Source: Trichomonas vaginalis G3
Taxonomy: Eukaryota; Parabasalia; Trichomonadida; Trichomonadidae
Length of the DNA: 64,000 nucleotides
NCBI RefSeq assembly: GCF_026262505.1
Contig: NC_067203.1
Location: forward strand, 18,519,411 to 18,583,410
Reading direction: 5' to 3'
Part shown: piece by piece, positions 43,377 through 52,260 of the stretch
Layout: every line of letters begins with the position of its first letter
Position numbering within the stretch: the stretch's first letter is position 1
The notes under the pieces: model-generated
The model's database searches: none
Told to the model about the DNA's origin: nothing
The model's input: the letters and a program-made list of their open reading frames with translations, nothing else
Program-made: the position numbers and the translations under genes

Positions 43377-44203
43377 TTATTCTTCCTCTTTGAAGTTATC
43401 GAAATATTCTGTTATTTTTTCCTTCAGTAATGTTAAGTCTTCTTTGAATGTAAGTATTGTGCAACCTTTGATGTCATAGTGTGTTTGAGGAAGAGTATTT
43501 TTGACAATTTCCTTTATTTGCTCATTCGGTGTCATTGAAATCGGTAAGTTTTCGCGATAGAACCAGTTTCTGTCAGATTTATATATTTTAGCTAAGTCGT
43601 AAAAGCTTTTGTTGTTTCTTCTGACTAAATGTAACATAACCATATCTTTATCTTCTTCTTTCTCCAACTCTTCAGTATATATCATATACTTATAACTCTT
43701 TTCCTTTCCTTTTGGTACTGAACGCGGTATTCTTTTCTGTATGCTTTTGTCTTTGGATTCAATGACTTCATCTTTTGCATGAAGTTTCTTTTCCAACTCT
43801 CCACGTTCTGCTTTATATAGTTCATCTAACATCATGAAAATATAACAAGCATAACGAGGTGAAGTCCACATTGCTACAGCGTTTACTAAAAGTCTATGAA
43901 CATAATAACCTTTCAAACCAGGAGCCAAATTCTTGCGATTTTCATACGGAATCTCTTCCCCCGGTTTTCCGAGGGAAGCAATCATATGAGAAATTCTTCT
44001 AAAAGTTCTTTTGTCTGTTGGTTTTCAAACCAATGATATGCTTGCTTTGTAGAACGAAGAGCGTTCATTATACTTTGCATTTGGTACATATCGTCTTTGA
44101 CTGAACGAATGAGTCTCAATTGTTTGTTATACTGTATGTACTCGTATTCTTCATTTATGACTTCATGGACTATAACTGTTGTTGTGTTCTCTGATGTTGA
44201 CAT
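43377..44203 (-). pseudogene. KilA-N domain protein 1 (copy B, one-base deletion)
   Basis: KilA-N signature GYYVHRLLVNAVAMWTSPRYACYI around residues 100-125 of the whole, followed by a coiled coil (ELEKKLHAKDEVIESKDKS) and a C-terminal domain with RNNKSFYDLAKIYKSDRNWFYREN. One C is missing at about 43990 (atttctcatatg against atttcctcatatg in A), splitting it into 43982-44203 and 43377-43985. A is intact at this base but broken elsewhere, so neither copy encodes a whole protein. Start taken at 44203 (MSTSEN), after the shared T-rich block. Confidence 0.75.
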
Positions 44204-44281
44204 TACTGTCTTTACATACAAAATAAAAAAAATAAATAAAACTAAAACTAACTTTATTTTTTCTGTCTTAAGGAAATTCAT
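44204..44281 (-). promoter_or_regulatory. repeated T-rich promoter block before KilA-N 1
   Basis: Same block as before the 45464 and 46303 genes. Begins atgaatttccttaagacaga and runs into a poly-T/A tract, then the real ATG. Confidence 0.55.
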
Positions 44282-44315
44282 TATTTTTGTGCTGAATTCA
44301 ATAAAAATATATTTT

Positions 44316-44363
44316 AGGGTAGAAGGTTAGATCTAACCCGATATCTACCCTCATTTCTACCCT
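44316..44363. promoter_or_regulatory. operator-like palindrome, B type
   Basis: AGGGTAGAAGGTTAGATCTAACCC followed by ATCTACCC and TTCTACCC half-sites. The core GGTTAGATCTAACC is a perfect 14-base palindrome. Confidence 0.6.
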
Positions 44364-44411
44364 CATGAATTTTCATGAATTTTCATGAATTTTATATATT
44401 AATGTTTTCGT

Positions 44412-44440
44412 TAAGCCACTTTGTGCCGTCAGTCAGTCAG
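44412..44440. repeat. decayed GC hairpin plus GTCA repeats
   Basis: taagccactttgtgccgtca followed by (gtca)2-3. Related to 18911-18946 and 51585-51620. Confidence 0.4.
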
Positions 44441-44470
44441 TTAATGAAATTTACACCAAAAATAATTTTT

Positions 44471-44519
44471 AGGGTAGATGGTTAGATCTAACCCGATATC
44501 TAACCTCATTTCTACCCTC
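44471..44519. promoter_or_regulatory. operator-like palindrome, B type
   Basis: AGGGTAGATGGTTAGATCTAACC then ATCTAACC and TTCTACCC, directly before the 3' end of the gene at 44525. Confidence 0.6.
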
Positions 44520-44524
44520 ATTAT

Positions 44525-45464
44525 TTATAACCGTTTTACATGGTAAACGTTATGAATTCGTGAGATTCTAAACAGTTTTGTAGCTTCTATTTCTTCGCTG
44601 AGGATATCAAAAATTTTAACAATGCCGAAAGTTTCTTTATACTTCTTCTTGACATCAGATAGAAGGAAATCGTCAGCAGTTGGATAGTTTTTGTTCAGAA
44701 ATGCTAACATGTCCATTTTATCTTCTACCGGCTTCTCTGCCTCCCTCTTTAAATCTGCATAGTCGTTTCTCATTCTTTCTATCTCTTTTACTGAATAGTT
44801 ATATTTCCTCATTGCTACTTTACATTTAGAACATTGCGGATTCATTTTTGCGTTATATTCTGAAACCTTACCTGGTAAAACAACTAAGGCGTCAATGGTT
44901 TTCTTTAAATCTGAAGCAGTTGGTTTTATCTGTTCATGCCATACCTTACCTCTTCTGTCTTTATCTCTTATCTGCCATACACATTTTGCAACTAATGAAA
45001 CAAAGTTGTTCGTGTGTATCTTAAACTCCCCCGATTTATATATGTCAGAGATGTTCTTATATACCATGTCGCAATCTTTGTCCATAACTTTATGGTTGCA
45101 ATGATATCCTAGAAACTCATAGTTTACTTTACGTATGAACTTCTTTAACTGAGTCAGTTGGTTTCACTTCTATTTCATCGAATTCATGAATAGTGAGTTT
45201 TTGTTGTTGGATTTCAGGCAATTTGGGTAAATGGTCAATAATGTCCTGCATTTCATAAAGATATTCTTCATTTTCTTCATCCTGTGCGGTACAGTCTAAA
45301 TTACTTGTTAAAAGTTCTTGCTTTATTCTTTGTATTTCTGTTCCAAAACTATATGAAGAAGGAATGAAGTTTTTCATCTCTACTAACATAGATGTTGGAT
45401 TCATGACTAACGAGTTTGGTGCTGTTGTTGTTTGAATTGTTGTTGTGCCGATTGTTGAAATCAT
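44525..45464 (-). pseudogene. hypothetical CxxC protein (copy B, frameshifted)
   Basis: Homologue of the intact 24263-25228 gene. An indel of a few bases near 45085-45140 (gttaaagaagttcatacg region) breaks it into two ORFs. The PQCSKCK pair and the helical C-terminal part are preserved. Confidence 0.7.
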
Positions 45465-45536
45465 ATCTTTTATACAAAATAAAAAAATAAATAAAAATAA
45501 AACTAACTTTATTTTTTCTATCTTAAGGAAATTCAT
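45465..45536 (-). promoter_or_regulatory. repeated T-rich promoter block
   Basis: Shared with 44204-44281 and 46304-46378. Confidence 0.5.
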
Positions 45537-45547
45537 GAAAATTCGTG

Positions 45548-45595
45548 AGGGTAGAAATGAGGGTAGAAATGAGGTTAGATCTAACCATCTACCCT
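45548..45595. promoter_or_regulatory. operator-like palindrome, B type
   Basis: GGGTAGAAAT repeated, then GGTTAGATCTAACC, then ATCTACCC. Between the two genes of the KilA-N cluster. Confidence 0.6.
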
Positions 45596-45637
45596 AAACA
45601 TTATTTTTGGTGAATTCAATAAAAATAAATGGTTCAT

Positions 45638-46303
45638 TTACTCACAATATTTTTGTACAAAACGACCCCAAACTTTTAACTTCTTTTCTGCAGCTTCTAA
45701 TGCTATCTTAGCGAGTTCATATTCTCTAAATTCTCTCTTTAAATCTTCTTGTTCCCATTGGTCTAGTTCGTATGGAGAATCTCTATAACCATAACATATC
45801 TCACGTTCATGTTCTAATTGTTTTTCATGCATTTTTCTAACTTCTTCTTCAAACAAATGTTTTGCATTCTCTACTGTATCTTCGAGTTCTTCTTCATCTA
45901 ACTTCTCATGAACTTTCTTGTCTATGGAGTCCATAATATCCTTGACATAAAATGCATACTTTACAGAGCACCATTCAGCAACAAAATGAACGAGGTCAGG
46001 ATGTATGTAAATACCTTTGAATTCATTTATAACACCCTTAGTAAGCTCATAAAATGCTTGTTTTGAGGTTGAGCCACTTTTGGCTCGACCGTATTCTTTC
46101 ATCCAAAACTCAAGAATTTCCTGCATTTTAGCACTATTGAGAAATCTGTTTAAATGGTTTAACCTTCCCGCTTCTCTTGCCATCTTTGTTGCATTAATGT
46201 AACCATCCTTGTCTCTACGTAAGACTTCAATACCGTTATAAGTGCCTTTTGTGAATGTTTCGCCATTAGATTTGTTCGTGAATGTTTTTGCTTCGACTGA
46301 CAT
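45638..46303 (-). CDS. KilA-N domain protein 2, 221 aa (copy B only)
   Basis: Intact KilA-N domain in residues about 15-120: GYINATKM (34-41), then IHPDLVHFVAEWCSVKYAFYV (100-120), as in DNA-binding KilA-N/APSES-like proteins of large DNA viruses and phages. A coiled-coil, Glu-rich C-terminal half follows. Start (MSVEAK) lies 15 bases past the T-rich block. Flanked by B-type palindromes on both sides, which makes it a good candidate reader of those sites. A small GAGCCacttttGGCTC hairpin lies in the coding part at about 46070-46085. Copy A has no counterpart between its integrase and the CxxC gene. Confidence 0.85.
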   Translation of the reverse strand: MSVEAKTFTNKSNGETFTKGTYNGIEVLRRDKDGYINATKMAREAGRLNHLNRFLNSAKMQEILEFWMKEYGRAKSGSTSKQAFYELTKGVINEFKGIYIHPDLVHFVAEWCSVKYAFYVKDIMDSIDKKVHEKLDEEELEDTVENAKHLFEEEVRKMHEKQLEHEREICYGYRDSPYELDQWEQEDLKREFREYELAKIALEAAEKKLKVWGRFVQKYCE

Positions 46304-46378
46304 TTCTGTTCTTACATACCAAATAAAAAAATAAATAAAAATAAAACTAACTTTATTTTTTCTATCTTAAGGAAATTC
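46304..46378 (-). promoter_or_regulatory. repeated T-rich promoter block before KilA-N 2
   Basis: Same block as at 44204 and 45465. Here its upstream ATG frame meets a stop (ggtatgtaag), showing the block is not a conserved coding leader. Confidence 0.55.
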
Positions 46379-46391
46379 ATGAAAATTCGTG

Positions 46392-46439
46392 AGGGTAGAA
46401 ATGAGGGTAGAAATGAGGTTAGATCTAACCATCTACCCT
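46392..46439. promoter_or_regulatory. operator-like palindrome, B type
   Basis: Nearly identical to 45548-45595 over 48 bases, with the palindromic core GGTTAGATCTAACC. Confidence 0.6.
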
Positions 46440-46455
46440 AAACATTATTTTTGTT

Positions 46456-46484
46456 CATGGGCTATGCCCCGCCGCTTTGCGTCT
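46456..46484. repeat. GC-rich double hairpin, decayed (copy B only)
   Basis: catGGGCtatGCCCcGCCGCtttGC. No element at the equivalent place in A (24104-24142). Confidence 0.55.
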
Positions 46485-46562
46485 TAATGTTAAAATAAAT
46501 GGTACCATTAATGATATCATGACTGTTCTCGTTCATGTCTGATTTACATCTAATGAAAAAGT

Positions 46563-47648
46563 TTAGAAGAATTTTCTTATTCTTTCTGGCTTATTTTTAT
46601 CTTTCCAGTACTCCCACTCTAATGGTCCCAGATGTGTTGGCTTCGACTCTCTCAAGTTCTTAGATGGTATAACATCTTCAACGCCTCCTTCATATCTTAC
46701 TTTATAAGTGTCATCGTTTATGTTATAGCCAAGTATTTCAATAACCACTCCTCGCTTTGCTTCGTCAATGGTTTCAGCAAGTTTGCCATTACTACTTTCG
46801 ACTAATTTATGTCGAGGGTAAAATGCAATGGAGTCGTCAGCAGCTTTTATAAGATATCCATTACCTTGCGTAGAGTCTACGATATAATAATTTCGACTTA
46901 ACCTTAAATGTTTCTTTGTCAACGGTTTGTCGTCAAGAACTACACGAACTTTTGTTCCAGGAATGAGGGTAAATTGTGTTGAATTTCTGATATTTTGTGT
47001 TTGACTTCGTTTCTTTTGTATATACTTTTCTTCTTGTTGTTGTGTCATTGAATTTGGTGTATGTCCTGTTGTAGAATGCGTTGAGGAATTATATACTTCG
47101 AGAAAATGTTTCATTGTTTCTTCAGTAAAGTCTCGCTCTTGGTTTAAATCTCTGAGCGTTCTTATGAAGCGGTTTATGATGCCGAGTATGTTATGGTTAT
47201 GGTCTTCAGTAGTGTAGTGAGTTATGTTATGCTTAATGAGAAAATCTGTGATTTCATTGCTGAGGTATGCACTGTCTTGGTCTGATGTTAAAGTACTTGG
47301 GCTATGTTCTGCTACAAACTTTTGTAAAACTCTTAACACTTCACGAGTTCCTTTATTTTTCATTGGATATGCATATGCTTTACGAGTGTTAACATTTATG
47401 AAGATGAGGAATGGTTTATGTCCTCCTTTTCTGCTTTGAATGAGAGTGTCAAATTGGTATGCGTCAGGAGTGTTGGAGTAAATTGGTAAAAAGTAGTCGT
47501 AAGGGTTTATTTTTGTTTGATGTACAACATTTTTGTCAAAGAACCTTTTCACTTCAGCTCTGTTAGTAAATCCCCAACTCTTTGCAGCTTCATTGAACTT
47601 CTTAAATGACCTCCATGGATGTTGTTCAAATACTTCTTTCAAGCTCAT
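46563..47648 (-). CDS. Maverick rve integrase with chromo-like C-terminus, 361 aa
   Basis: N-terminal helical region (1-45), then an RNase-H-like core with Asp67 (AYQFDTL) and Asp123 (TSDQDSAY). Where the D,D35E pattern expects Glu, the sequence reads GIINRFIRTL with Asn159; copy A agrees. Residues about 300-335 (VVIEILGYNI..DTYKVRYEGGVEDVIPSKNL) look like a chromodomain or SH3-like fold, usual in Maverick integrases and thought to steer insertion. The enzyme should process ends and join the element to target DNA. Start 47648 follows tttatttttacataa. Downstream of the fibre gene on the same strand. Confidence 0.9.
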   Translation of the reverse strand: MSLKEVFEQHPWRSFKKFNEAAKSWGFTNRAEVKRFFDKNVVHQTKINPYDYFLPIYSNTPDAYQFDTLIQSRKGGHKPFLIFINVNTRKAYAYPMKNKGTREVLRVLQKFVAEHSPSTLTSDQDSAYLSNEITDFLIKHNITHYTTEDHNHNILGIINRFIRTLRDLNQERDFTEETMKHFLEVYNSSTHSTTGHTPNSMTQQQEEKYIQKKRSQTQNIRNSTQFTLIPGTKVRVVLDDKPLTKKHLRLSRNYYIVDSTQGNGYLIKAADDSIAFYPRHKLVESSNGKLAETIDEAKRGVVIEILGYNINDDTYKVRYEGGVEDVIPSKNLRESKPTHLGPLEWEYWKDKNKPERIRKFF

Positions 47649-47680
47649 TTATGTAAAAATAAAGATTTTATTCAAGACGG

Positions 47681-47725
47681 TAAGCTTGCAAAGCAGGCTC
47701 AAGCGCGTTCATTGAACGCGGTACC
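47681..47725. repeat. stem-loop cluster at the fibre/integrase boundary (copy B)
   Basis: AAGCTTGCaaaGCAGGCTC and CGCGTTCAttGAACGCG stems overlapping the fibre stop codon. Confidence 0.5.
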
Positions 47726-49652
47726 ATGCGAATACAGTCATAAATGGTGGCATATAATCTTCACCCGAGCCTGTTGGATTTGTTGTGAAAGTATGGACAT
47801 GATTTCCTCCTGGTTCAGTTGGTCGAAAAGTCTTTTTTGCTGAATTGTTATAAGATGGAGATAAAACACCATTGCCAGCTTTATAGTCTGAGTTGTATAA
47901 TGGGTGGTCTCTTAATGAGTGGCTATGGTCGCCAGAAAAGTTTGTAGTTCCTGTATGAGTGTGCGCAGGTAAGTTTGCTTCTTTAATTTTCTTCGAACCT
48001 CCTGCTTGCTTTGAAGAGTTAGCACAGTATAAGAATTTGTCTACAATCTGCTGCCACGTACCAAAACCTAAAACACTTGCTGGATTTGGTGAGTTCATTG
48101 ATGTATAAATAGAGCCTATAGGATATAATGTTTGAAGTATTTCAGTCTTTAATGTTTGAAGCTCTGTTTTGTCTGCTTTCTTATCATATAAATTTTGAAC
48201 AGAAAATTTAACATTGTTTTCATCATCCATGACATAAACATTTTTACAGCTAATGTCTTTCTTCGTTGTTATGTTTTCATTCGATGTTAAACCTTGTGGA
48301 AAGTTAGGAGGTTTATAATATAAAGAATCTCCACCAGTTCCGCCAACAGTTCCTTCAATACTTTCTATAGCAACAGTTGAGAAGGAGTTATGTGTATGTT
48401 CTTTATCTGCTTTCTTATCTAACATTGCTGGTAGTTCATATGTTTCAAAGTTTCTGATATGACCTTCAATGTTCATACATTTACTATTTAAACTATTAAG
48501 AGTATCTTTTACGCTTGTACTTGGATTCTCTAAAGGTGCACTTGAACCAAGGGTATAGTTCAATATTATGTCGTCTGCTCTAACAGTAGTGAAGGATTCA
48601 TGTGTATGGTTCTTGTCAGCTTTACTATTTAATGTAGCTTGAAGTTCATTTATATCGGAGATATTGTGTTTATGAGATTTCAAAACTTTGTTCATTGCGT
48701 CAAGTTCATCTTTGTCAGCTTTACTTTTAATAGCATCTTCAAAAGTTATTTTTGCCTTAACTCTCAAAGTAAATCTTGGTTCAACTAATACACCGTTAAC
48801 AAAGAAATACGAAGCATATATTTCATTGTTATTGTCAAATGCTTCTGGAGCCTTACCTGTGTCATACTGTACAGTACAGCGTATGTCATAACCTTCAGCA
48901 CGAATGAATTTATATCTTCTTTCATTAACATCTTTTGTCTTCACTCTTTCTTCAGTTCGTGTTAAATATCCGTGGTAGTCCGTTATAATCTGTTCATCTG
49001 AACTTATATAATGAACATGGTTTTTATCTGCTTTTTCGGCTAATTTCTCTTCTATCTCATTTATTTCAAGTTCATGCCTACCACCACCTCCCGAAGAAGT
49101 ATTTTTCTTCAGCTCTTGAAGAACATCCACTTCACCATCTTCGGTGTCAATAATGAGACTTTGTGTTAAAACTTTTCCTGTCTTAATGGATGTTTGTAAA
49201 ACTTCTTCTTCACCGTGTTCGGGGTCATGGTCGTCATCATATCTTGTGAAATCAGAGATGTTGTCATACATTAAGCATATCTGTCTCAAAAGTTCTGCTA
49301 TTTGAAACTGGAACGAAAGATATACAGAACTTTCATCATCTCCTAAAGTCAAGTCTGCTTTCTTAAGTATTTCTTGAATGTATGCAATGAGAACAGAGTA
49401 CCTTGGAAAATATTCGAACAATATTTCATTAGCTGTTGGTTTTGGTGGTTCTTCTGGAGTTTCTGTTGTTTCAGTTCCTTCTGTAGGTTCTGTTGGAGTT
49501 TCTGCATCTCTTGACTTCAATGCTCTTGCTCTCAAAGACCTAAATGTTAGAGCACCAGGTTTTACAAAGGACTTTATAAATGCTTTAATAGTTCCTGGTA
49601 AGTTATTGTTAGCATTAAGTAAGTTCCTTATGCTTCCATCATGTACGTCCAT
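47709..49652 (-). CDS. fibre protein, C-terminal part with phage-like HxH tip, 647 aa
   Basis: The shaft has repeated modules of about 60-90 residues marked by KADK(N/E)HTHxSFxT (four or five copies, some with SHKHN). Residues about 520-647 form a tip resembling the C-terminal domains of phage short-tail/receptor-binding proteins: YPIGSIYTSM, GFGTWQQI, and HxH motifs AHTHTG, GDHSHS and GNHVHT, which in T4 gp12-like tips bind metal along a trimer axis. The upstream ORF 49628-50587 is the same gene, separated by a T-run indel at 49663-49667. This is probably a trimeric particle fibre for host attachment; function is inferred. Confidence 0.75.
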   Translation of the reverse strand: MDVHDGSIRNLLNANNNLPGTIKAFIKSFVKPGALTFRSLRARALKSRDAETPTEPTEGTETTETPEEPPKPTANEILFEYFPRYSVLIAYIQEILKKADLTLGDDESSVYLSFQFQIAELLRQICLMYDNISDFTRYDDDHDPEHGEEEVLQTSIKTGKVLTQSLIIDTEDGEVDVLQELKKNTSSGGGGRHELEINEIEEKLAEKADKNHVHYISSDEQIITDYHGYLTRTEERVKTKDVNERRYKFIRAEGYDIRCTVQYDTGKAPEAFDNNNEIYASYFFVNGVLVEPRFTLRVKAKITFEDAIKSKADKDELDAMNKVLKSHKHNISDINELQATLNSKADKNHTHESFTTVRADDIILNYTLGSSAPLENPSTSVKDTLNSLNSKCMNIEGHIRNFETYELPAMLDKKADKEHTHNSFSTVAIESIEGTVGGTGGDSLYYKPPNFPQGLTSNENITTKKDISCKNVYVMDDENNVKFSVQNLYDKKADKTELQTLKTEILQTLYPIGSIYTSMNSPNPASVLGFGTWQQIVDKFLYCANSSKQAGGSKKIKEANLPAHTHTGTTNFSGDHSHSLRDHPLYNSDYKAGNGVLSPSYNNSAKKTFRPTEPGGNHVHTFTTNPTGSGEDYMPPFMTVFAWYRVQ

Positions 49653-50587
49653 AGCACTATGTAAAAATCTATACTTTTCTTGTAGTCAGCAATAGACTGA
49701 CTGTGATTTTTTAAAGATTTGTCAATACCTTTAAGCCAATCTTCATGCATGTCTGATACTGAGCCAAGAATATCATTTGCTTCCTTTAGTGTATTTTGTG
49801 CTTCTCGTAAAGTATCCAATCCCGTACGTGCATTGTTTGCTATACGTCTTACAGTATCTATTTGACTCCTTGTTTCTTGCATCCAACCAGATAAAGTTTT
49901 AATAGTATCCGAACCATTTGAAATGAAGTTCAAAGCATTTTTAACGTCATCTAAAGCTTCTTCACCAAGTACTGCCCATATCTTTCCGATTTGGTATTGA
50001 AGAACTCCATATGAACCAGCTGTTAAACCAGTATTTATAAGGTTCCATATCCATGATTTAGCAGTTTTTCCATCCTTTCCATCTTCTCCATCCAAACCGT
50101 TTTCGCCTTGAGGTCCTTGTATTCCTTGTGGTCCTTGTGGTCCTTGAGCTCCAGTGTCACCCTTCTCTCCTTTCAGTTCATCTTTATGTTCGTTATAATA
50201 TTCTAATGTCATAAGGTGTACATCATTACTGCTACCAGCAACGCCGAGAATTTGTTTCTCATTCATGACTAAATTCTTTAAGCATTTAATGTTGTCGTCA
50301 AATCGAAAGCTCTTTAGTAATTCAATGAGAACATTTAATACTTTCACTAATGAGGCATCTACTGTTGAATTTATATATTGCACCGTTCCATCATTTATGA
50401 TAGGAACTTTACTTGTTGTATTGAATGGGTCATACGTGTTAAAAGTATCGAAATCAATGACTTTTTTAGTTTTTCCATCGTCAGTGACTAAATCATTGCC
50501 TTCAATGGTTAAAGTTGAGTTTTCGTTAACTAGTTCATGTGCTCTTCTTGCTTCATTTGTTTCATACGCATATGCAGCAATAGTCAT
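49628..50587 (-). CDS. fibre protein, N-terminal part with collagen-like stalk, 319 aa
   Basis: N-terminal globular region (1-135), then Gly-x-y collagen-like repeats at about 140-174 (GEKGDTGAQGPQ, GLDGEDGKDG), then a long coiled coil (about 205-300). This is the usual anchor-stalk-coil order of trimeric fibres. It ends out of frame over the start of the next ORF; with one more T at 49663-49667, as in copy A, the frame would run on into the C-terminal part. So the natural gene is probably a single protein of about 965 residues. Divergent from 50605 across 17 bases. Confidence 0.75.
   Translation of the reverse strand: MTIAAYAYETNEARRAHELVNENSTLTIEGNDLVTDDGKTKKVIDFDTFNTYDPFNTTSKVPIINDGTVQYINSTVDASLVKVLNVLIELLKSFRFDDNIKCLKNLVMNEKQILGVAGSSNDVHLMTLEYYNEHKDELKGEKGDTGAQGPQGPQGIQGPQGENGLDGEDGKDGKTAKSWIWNLINTGLTAGSYGVLQYQIGKIWAVLGEEALDDVKNALNFISNGSDTIKTLSGWMQETRSQIDTVRRIANNARTGLDTLREAQNTLKEANDILGSVSDMHEDWLKGIDKSLKNHSQSIADYKKSIDFYIVLWTYMMEA
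49663..49667 (-). other. T-run indel separating the two halves of the fibre gene
   Basis: Five Ts (coding strand) here and six at 20842-20847 in copy A. The only local change; it decides whether the collagen stalk is joined to the tip. Confidence 0.75.
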
Positions 50588-50604
50588 ATTTTAATGAGAA
50601 TAAA

Positions 50605-51369
50605 ATGTTGTTCTATTTGCAAAGTACAGACCCAAACGAATACGGGACAGTAAAGCTACAAACAAACTTAGGTCTTCAAAATGAAGCACTTGCTTTCAGA
50701 GTTGTTGACTTCAATACTATCGCAACTTTTGTCATAACAGATGAAACAGATTTCATAGAGATTGAAATAGATGGTGTAAGAAGTGTTATAACATTTCCTA
50801 ACAGAGCTGGGTATAGAATAGATAAAATTGCTGGAGTCATAGATACTCTCATAAATGAAGAAACTATTGACAACATAGATGTCGAACTCTCTTCTGAGGG
50901 AACATTGAAGTTCAGTTATGCGAAGGAGTTTAAGATAACACGAATGAATTATAGAGTTCAATTGCTTCTGGGAGCATACCATATGACATTTCCTTTGAAA
51001 AGTGTTGACAAAACGATTGAGATGAAATCTGTTCCATACGTATGTTATGGCAATTGTTTGTACATTGAGTCAAAAATAGCTAATGTCACAGGTATTTCAG
51101 GAGTTAATAGTAAAGGTTCAGTAGAATATAAGTCTTTCTGTTATGAAGTAAATTCAATGTTCATTCCAAACGTTCCTGTCATAGCAACTCATTTAGGTAA
51201 ATGGGTTCGCATAAGTCCTCATAATTTGAAAGACATGCAATTCAGACTTGTTGACTTTCAAGGAGAGCCTGTAGAACTGAAGGCACCAGTGCGAATGACT
51301 GTTGAAGTTGACTTTTTAGAAAATATTAAATGCAACAGCTTACAAGAGAACTCAGAGCTAAAAATATAA
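50605..51369 (+). CDS. putative Maverick structural protein, 254 aa
   Basis: Beta-rich and unrecognised at sequence level. Alternating short strands (TVKLQTN, FIEIEIDGVRSVITFPN, SVEYKSFCYEV) and a C-terminal strand pair (RMTVEVDFLENI) resemble a jelly-roll or tail-type structural protein. Starts ATG in gagaataaaATG, divergent from the fibre gene, which fits a role at the fibre attachment site, though that is inference. Its last 40 bases overlap the next gene. Confidence 0.55.
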   Translation: MLFYLQSTDPNEYGTVKLQTNLGLQNEALAFRVVDFNTIATFVITDETDFIEIEIDGVRSVITFPNRAGYRIDKIAGVIDTLINEETIDNIDVELSSEGTLKFSYAKEFKITRMNYRVQLLLGAYHMTFPLKSVDKTIEMKSVPYVCYGNCLYIESKIANVTGISGVNSKGSVEYKSFCYEVNSMFIPNVPVIATHLGKWVRISPHNLKDMQFRLVDFQGEPVELKAPVRMTVEVDFLENIKCNSLQENSELKI

Positions 51370-51572
51370 AGTATGAATGTTATGTATTAGGTCATGAACT
51401 TTGGTTGTTGCTGTTTGATGAAACAAATGAGTTAGTTATGTCAGTCAAGAGAACAGAAAAATATTGTGTTAGTGAAAACTGCACCAAGTCAATAAGATTA
51501 GGTTTGCATTATGAAGATGAGTTCAATAGTGTTGAAGAAGTTTTGGATAGATATTACAAATTGCTAACTTGA
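51330..51572 (+). CDS. small hypothetical protein, 80 aa, overlapping
   Basis: Starts inside the previous gene (40-base overlap, different frame) with MQQLTRELRAKN, followed by a compact alpha/beta sequence (YECYVLGHELWLLLFDETNELVMSV) also conserved in A (19030-19230). In A the two are fused in frame by absence of two bases, so it is possible that B's separation is the mutation. Ends just before the GTCA repeats. Confidence 0.5.
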   Translation: MQQLTRELRAKNIKYECYVLGHELWLLLFDETNELVMSVKRTEKYCVSENCTKSIRLGLHYEDEFNSVEEVLDRYYKLLT

Positions 51573-51584
51573 AATTTTTTTGAC

Positions 51585-51620
51585 TAACCTAAGTCAGTCA
51601 TTGACTGACTGACTGACTGC
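51585..51620. repeat. GTCA/GACT tetramer inverted repeat (copy B)
   Basis: AGTCAGTCAttGACTGACTGACTGACT, at the site where copy A holds a GC-rich double hairpin. Confidence 0.6.
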
Positions 51621-51731
51621 TTTAATTTACTAAAACATATTTCAAACAAAGCTTATAGTCAGTAGATAGTTTTGTATACTCGTTTGAATATTTATACTTA
51701 AACTCAACTCCTGTAGTTCCTGGTGTTTCGA

Positions 51732-52235
51732 TTATTCTAATATTACCGATTTCATGAATATTGGCGTTTGACCACAGCATTCGATTTCAGGGTCGAGATA
51801 GTCAATGACACATTGTTTCCCTGTTATTCGTGATATAACATTTTCTAAATCCTCCTTTGTTAGAATTATTTGGTTCTTGCTTATAAGATTTGTCAAAAGC
51901 TTCTTATCGTCTTTGAGTAAAATTGTTTGGTATAACTGAAGAAGGTAATGGTCTACGTTATCTGAAGGATTTGTTTGAACATTTGTGTAAGGGTTGTCGT
52001 TGGCTTCTCTTGAAAGAATTTGGTCCAGTGGTGGATACTCTAACTTAACATCTGATGTAGCGTTAGCGTTTGAAGCTGTGTTTAAATTCACCGACTTAAG
52101 TTCTGGTTCTTTTTCTTTCAAACATTCTGAACTATAGTTCTTTATGACAATATTGTTTGTCGTTCGTGAGTCAACATTTGATGTTGGTTCAATTGGAACA
52201 TTAACGGCACCAGCTAAGATGGATTTGCTTCTCAT
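51732..52235 (-). CDS. hypothetical Maverick protein, 167 aa
   Basis: Unrecognised. A polar, Asn/Ser-rich first half with little predicted structure, then a helical part (LLQLYQTILLKDDKKLLTNL) and a C-terminal ECCGQTP Cys pair. Start ATGAGAAGC follows ttttattctatatgaa. Divergent from 52261; the two starts are 25 bases apart. It lies between fibre-side genes and the packaging ATPase. A copy (18295-18779) is frameshifted. Confidence 0.6.
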   Translation of the reverse strand: MRSKSILAGAVNVPIEPTSNVDSRTTNNIVIKNYSSECLKEKEPELKSVNLNTASNANATSDVKLEYPPLDQILSREANDNPYTNVQTNPSDNVDHYLLQLYQTILLKDDKKLLTNLISKNQIILTKEDLENVISRITGKQCVIDYLDPEIECCGQTPIFMKSVILE

Positions 52236-52260
52236 TTCATATAGAATAAAAACCTTTTAT

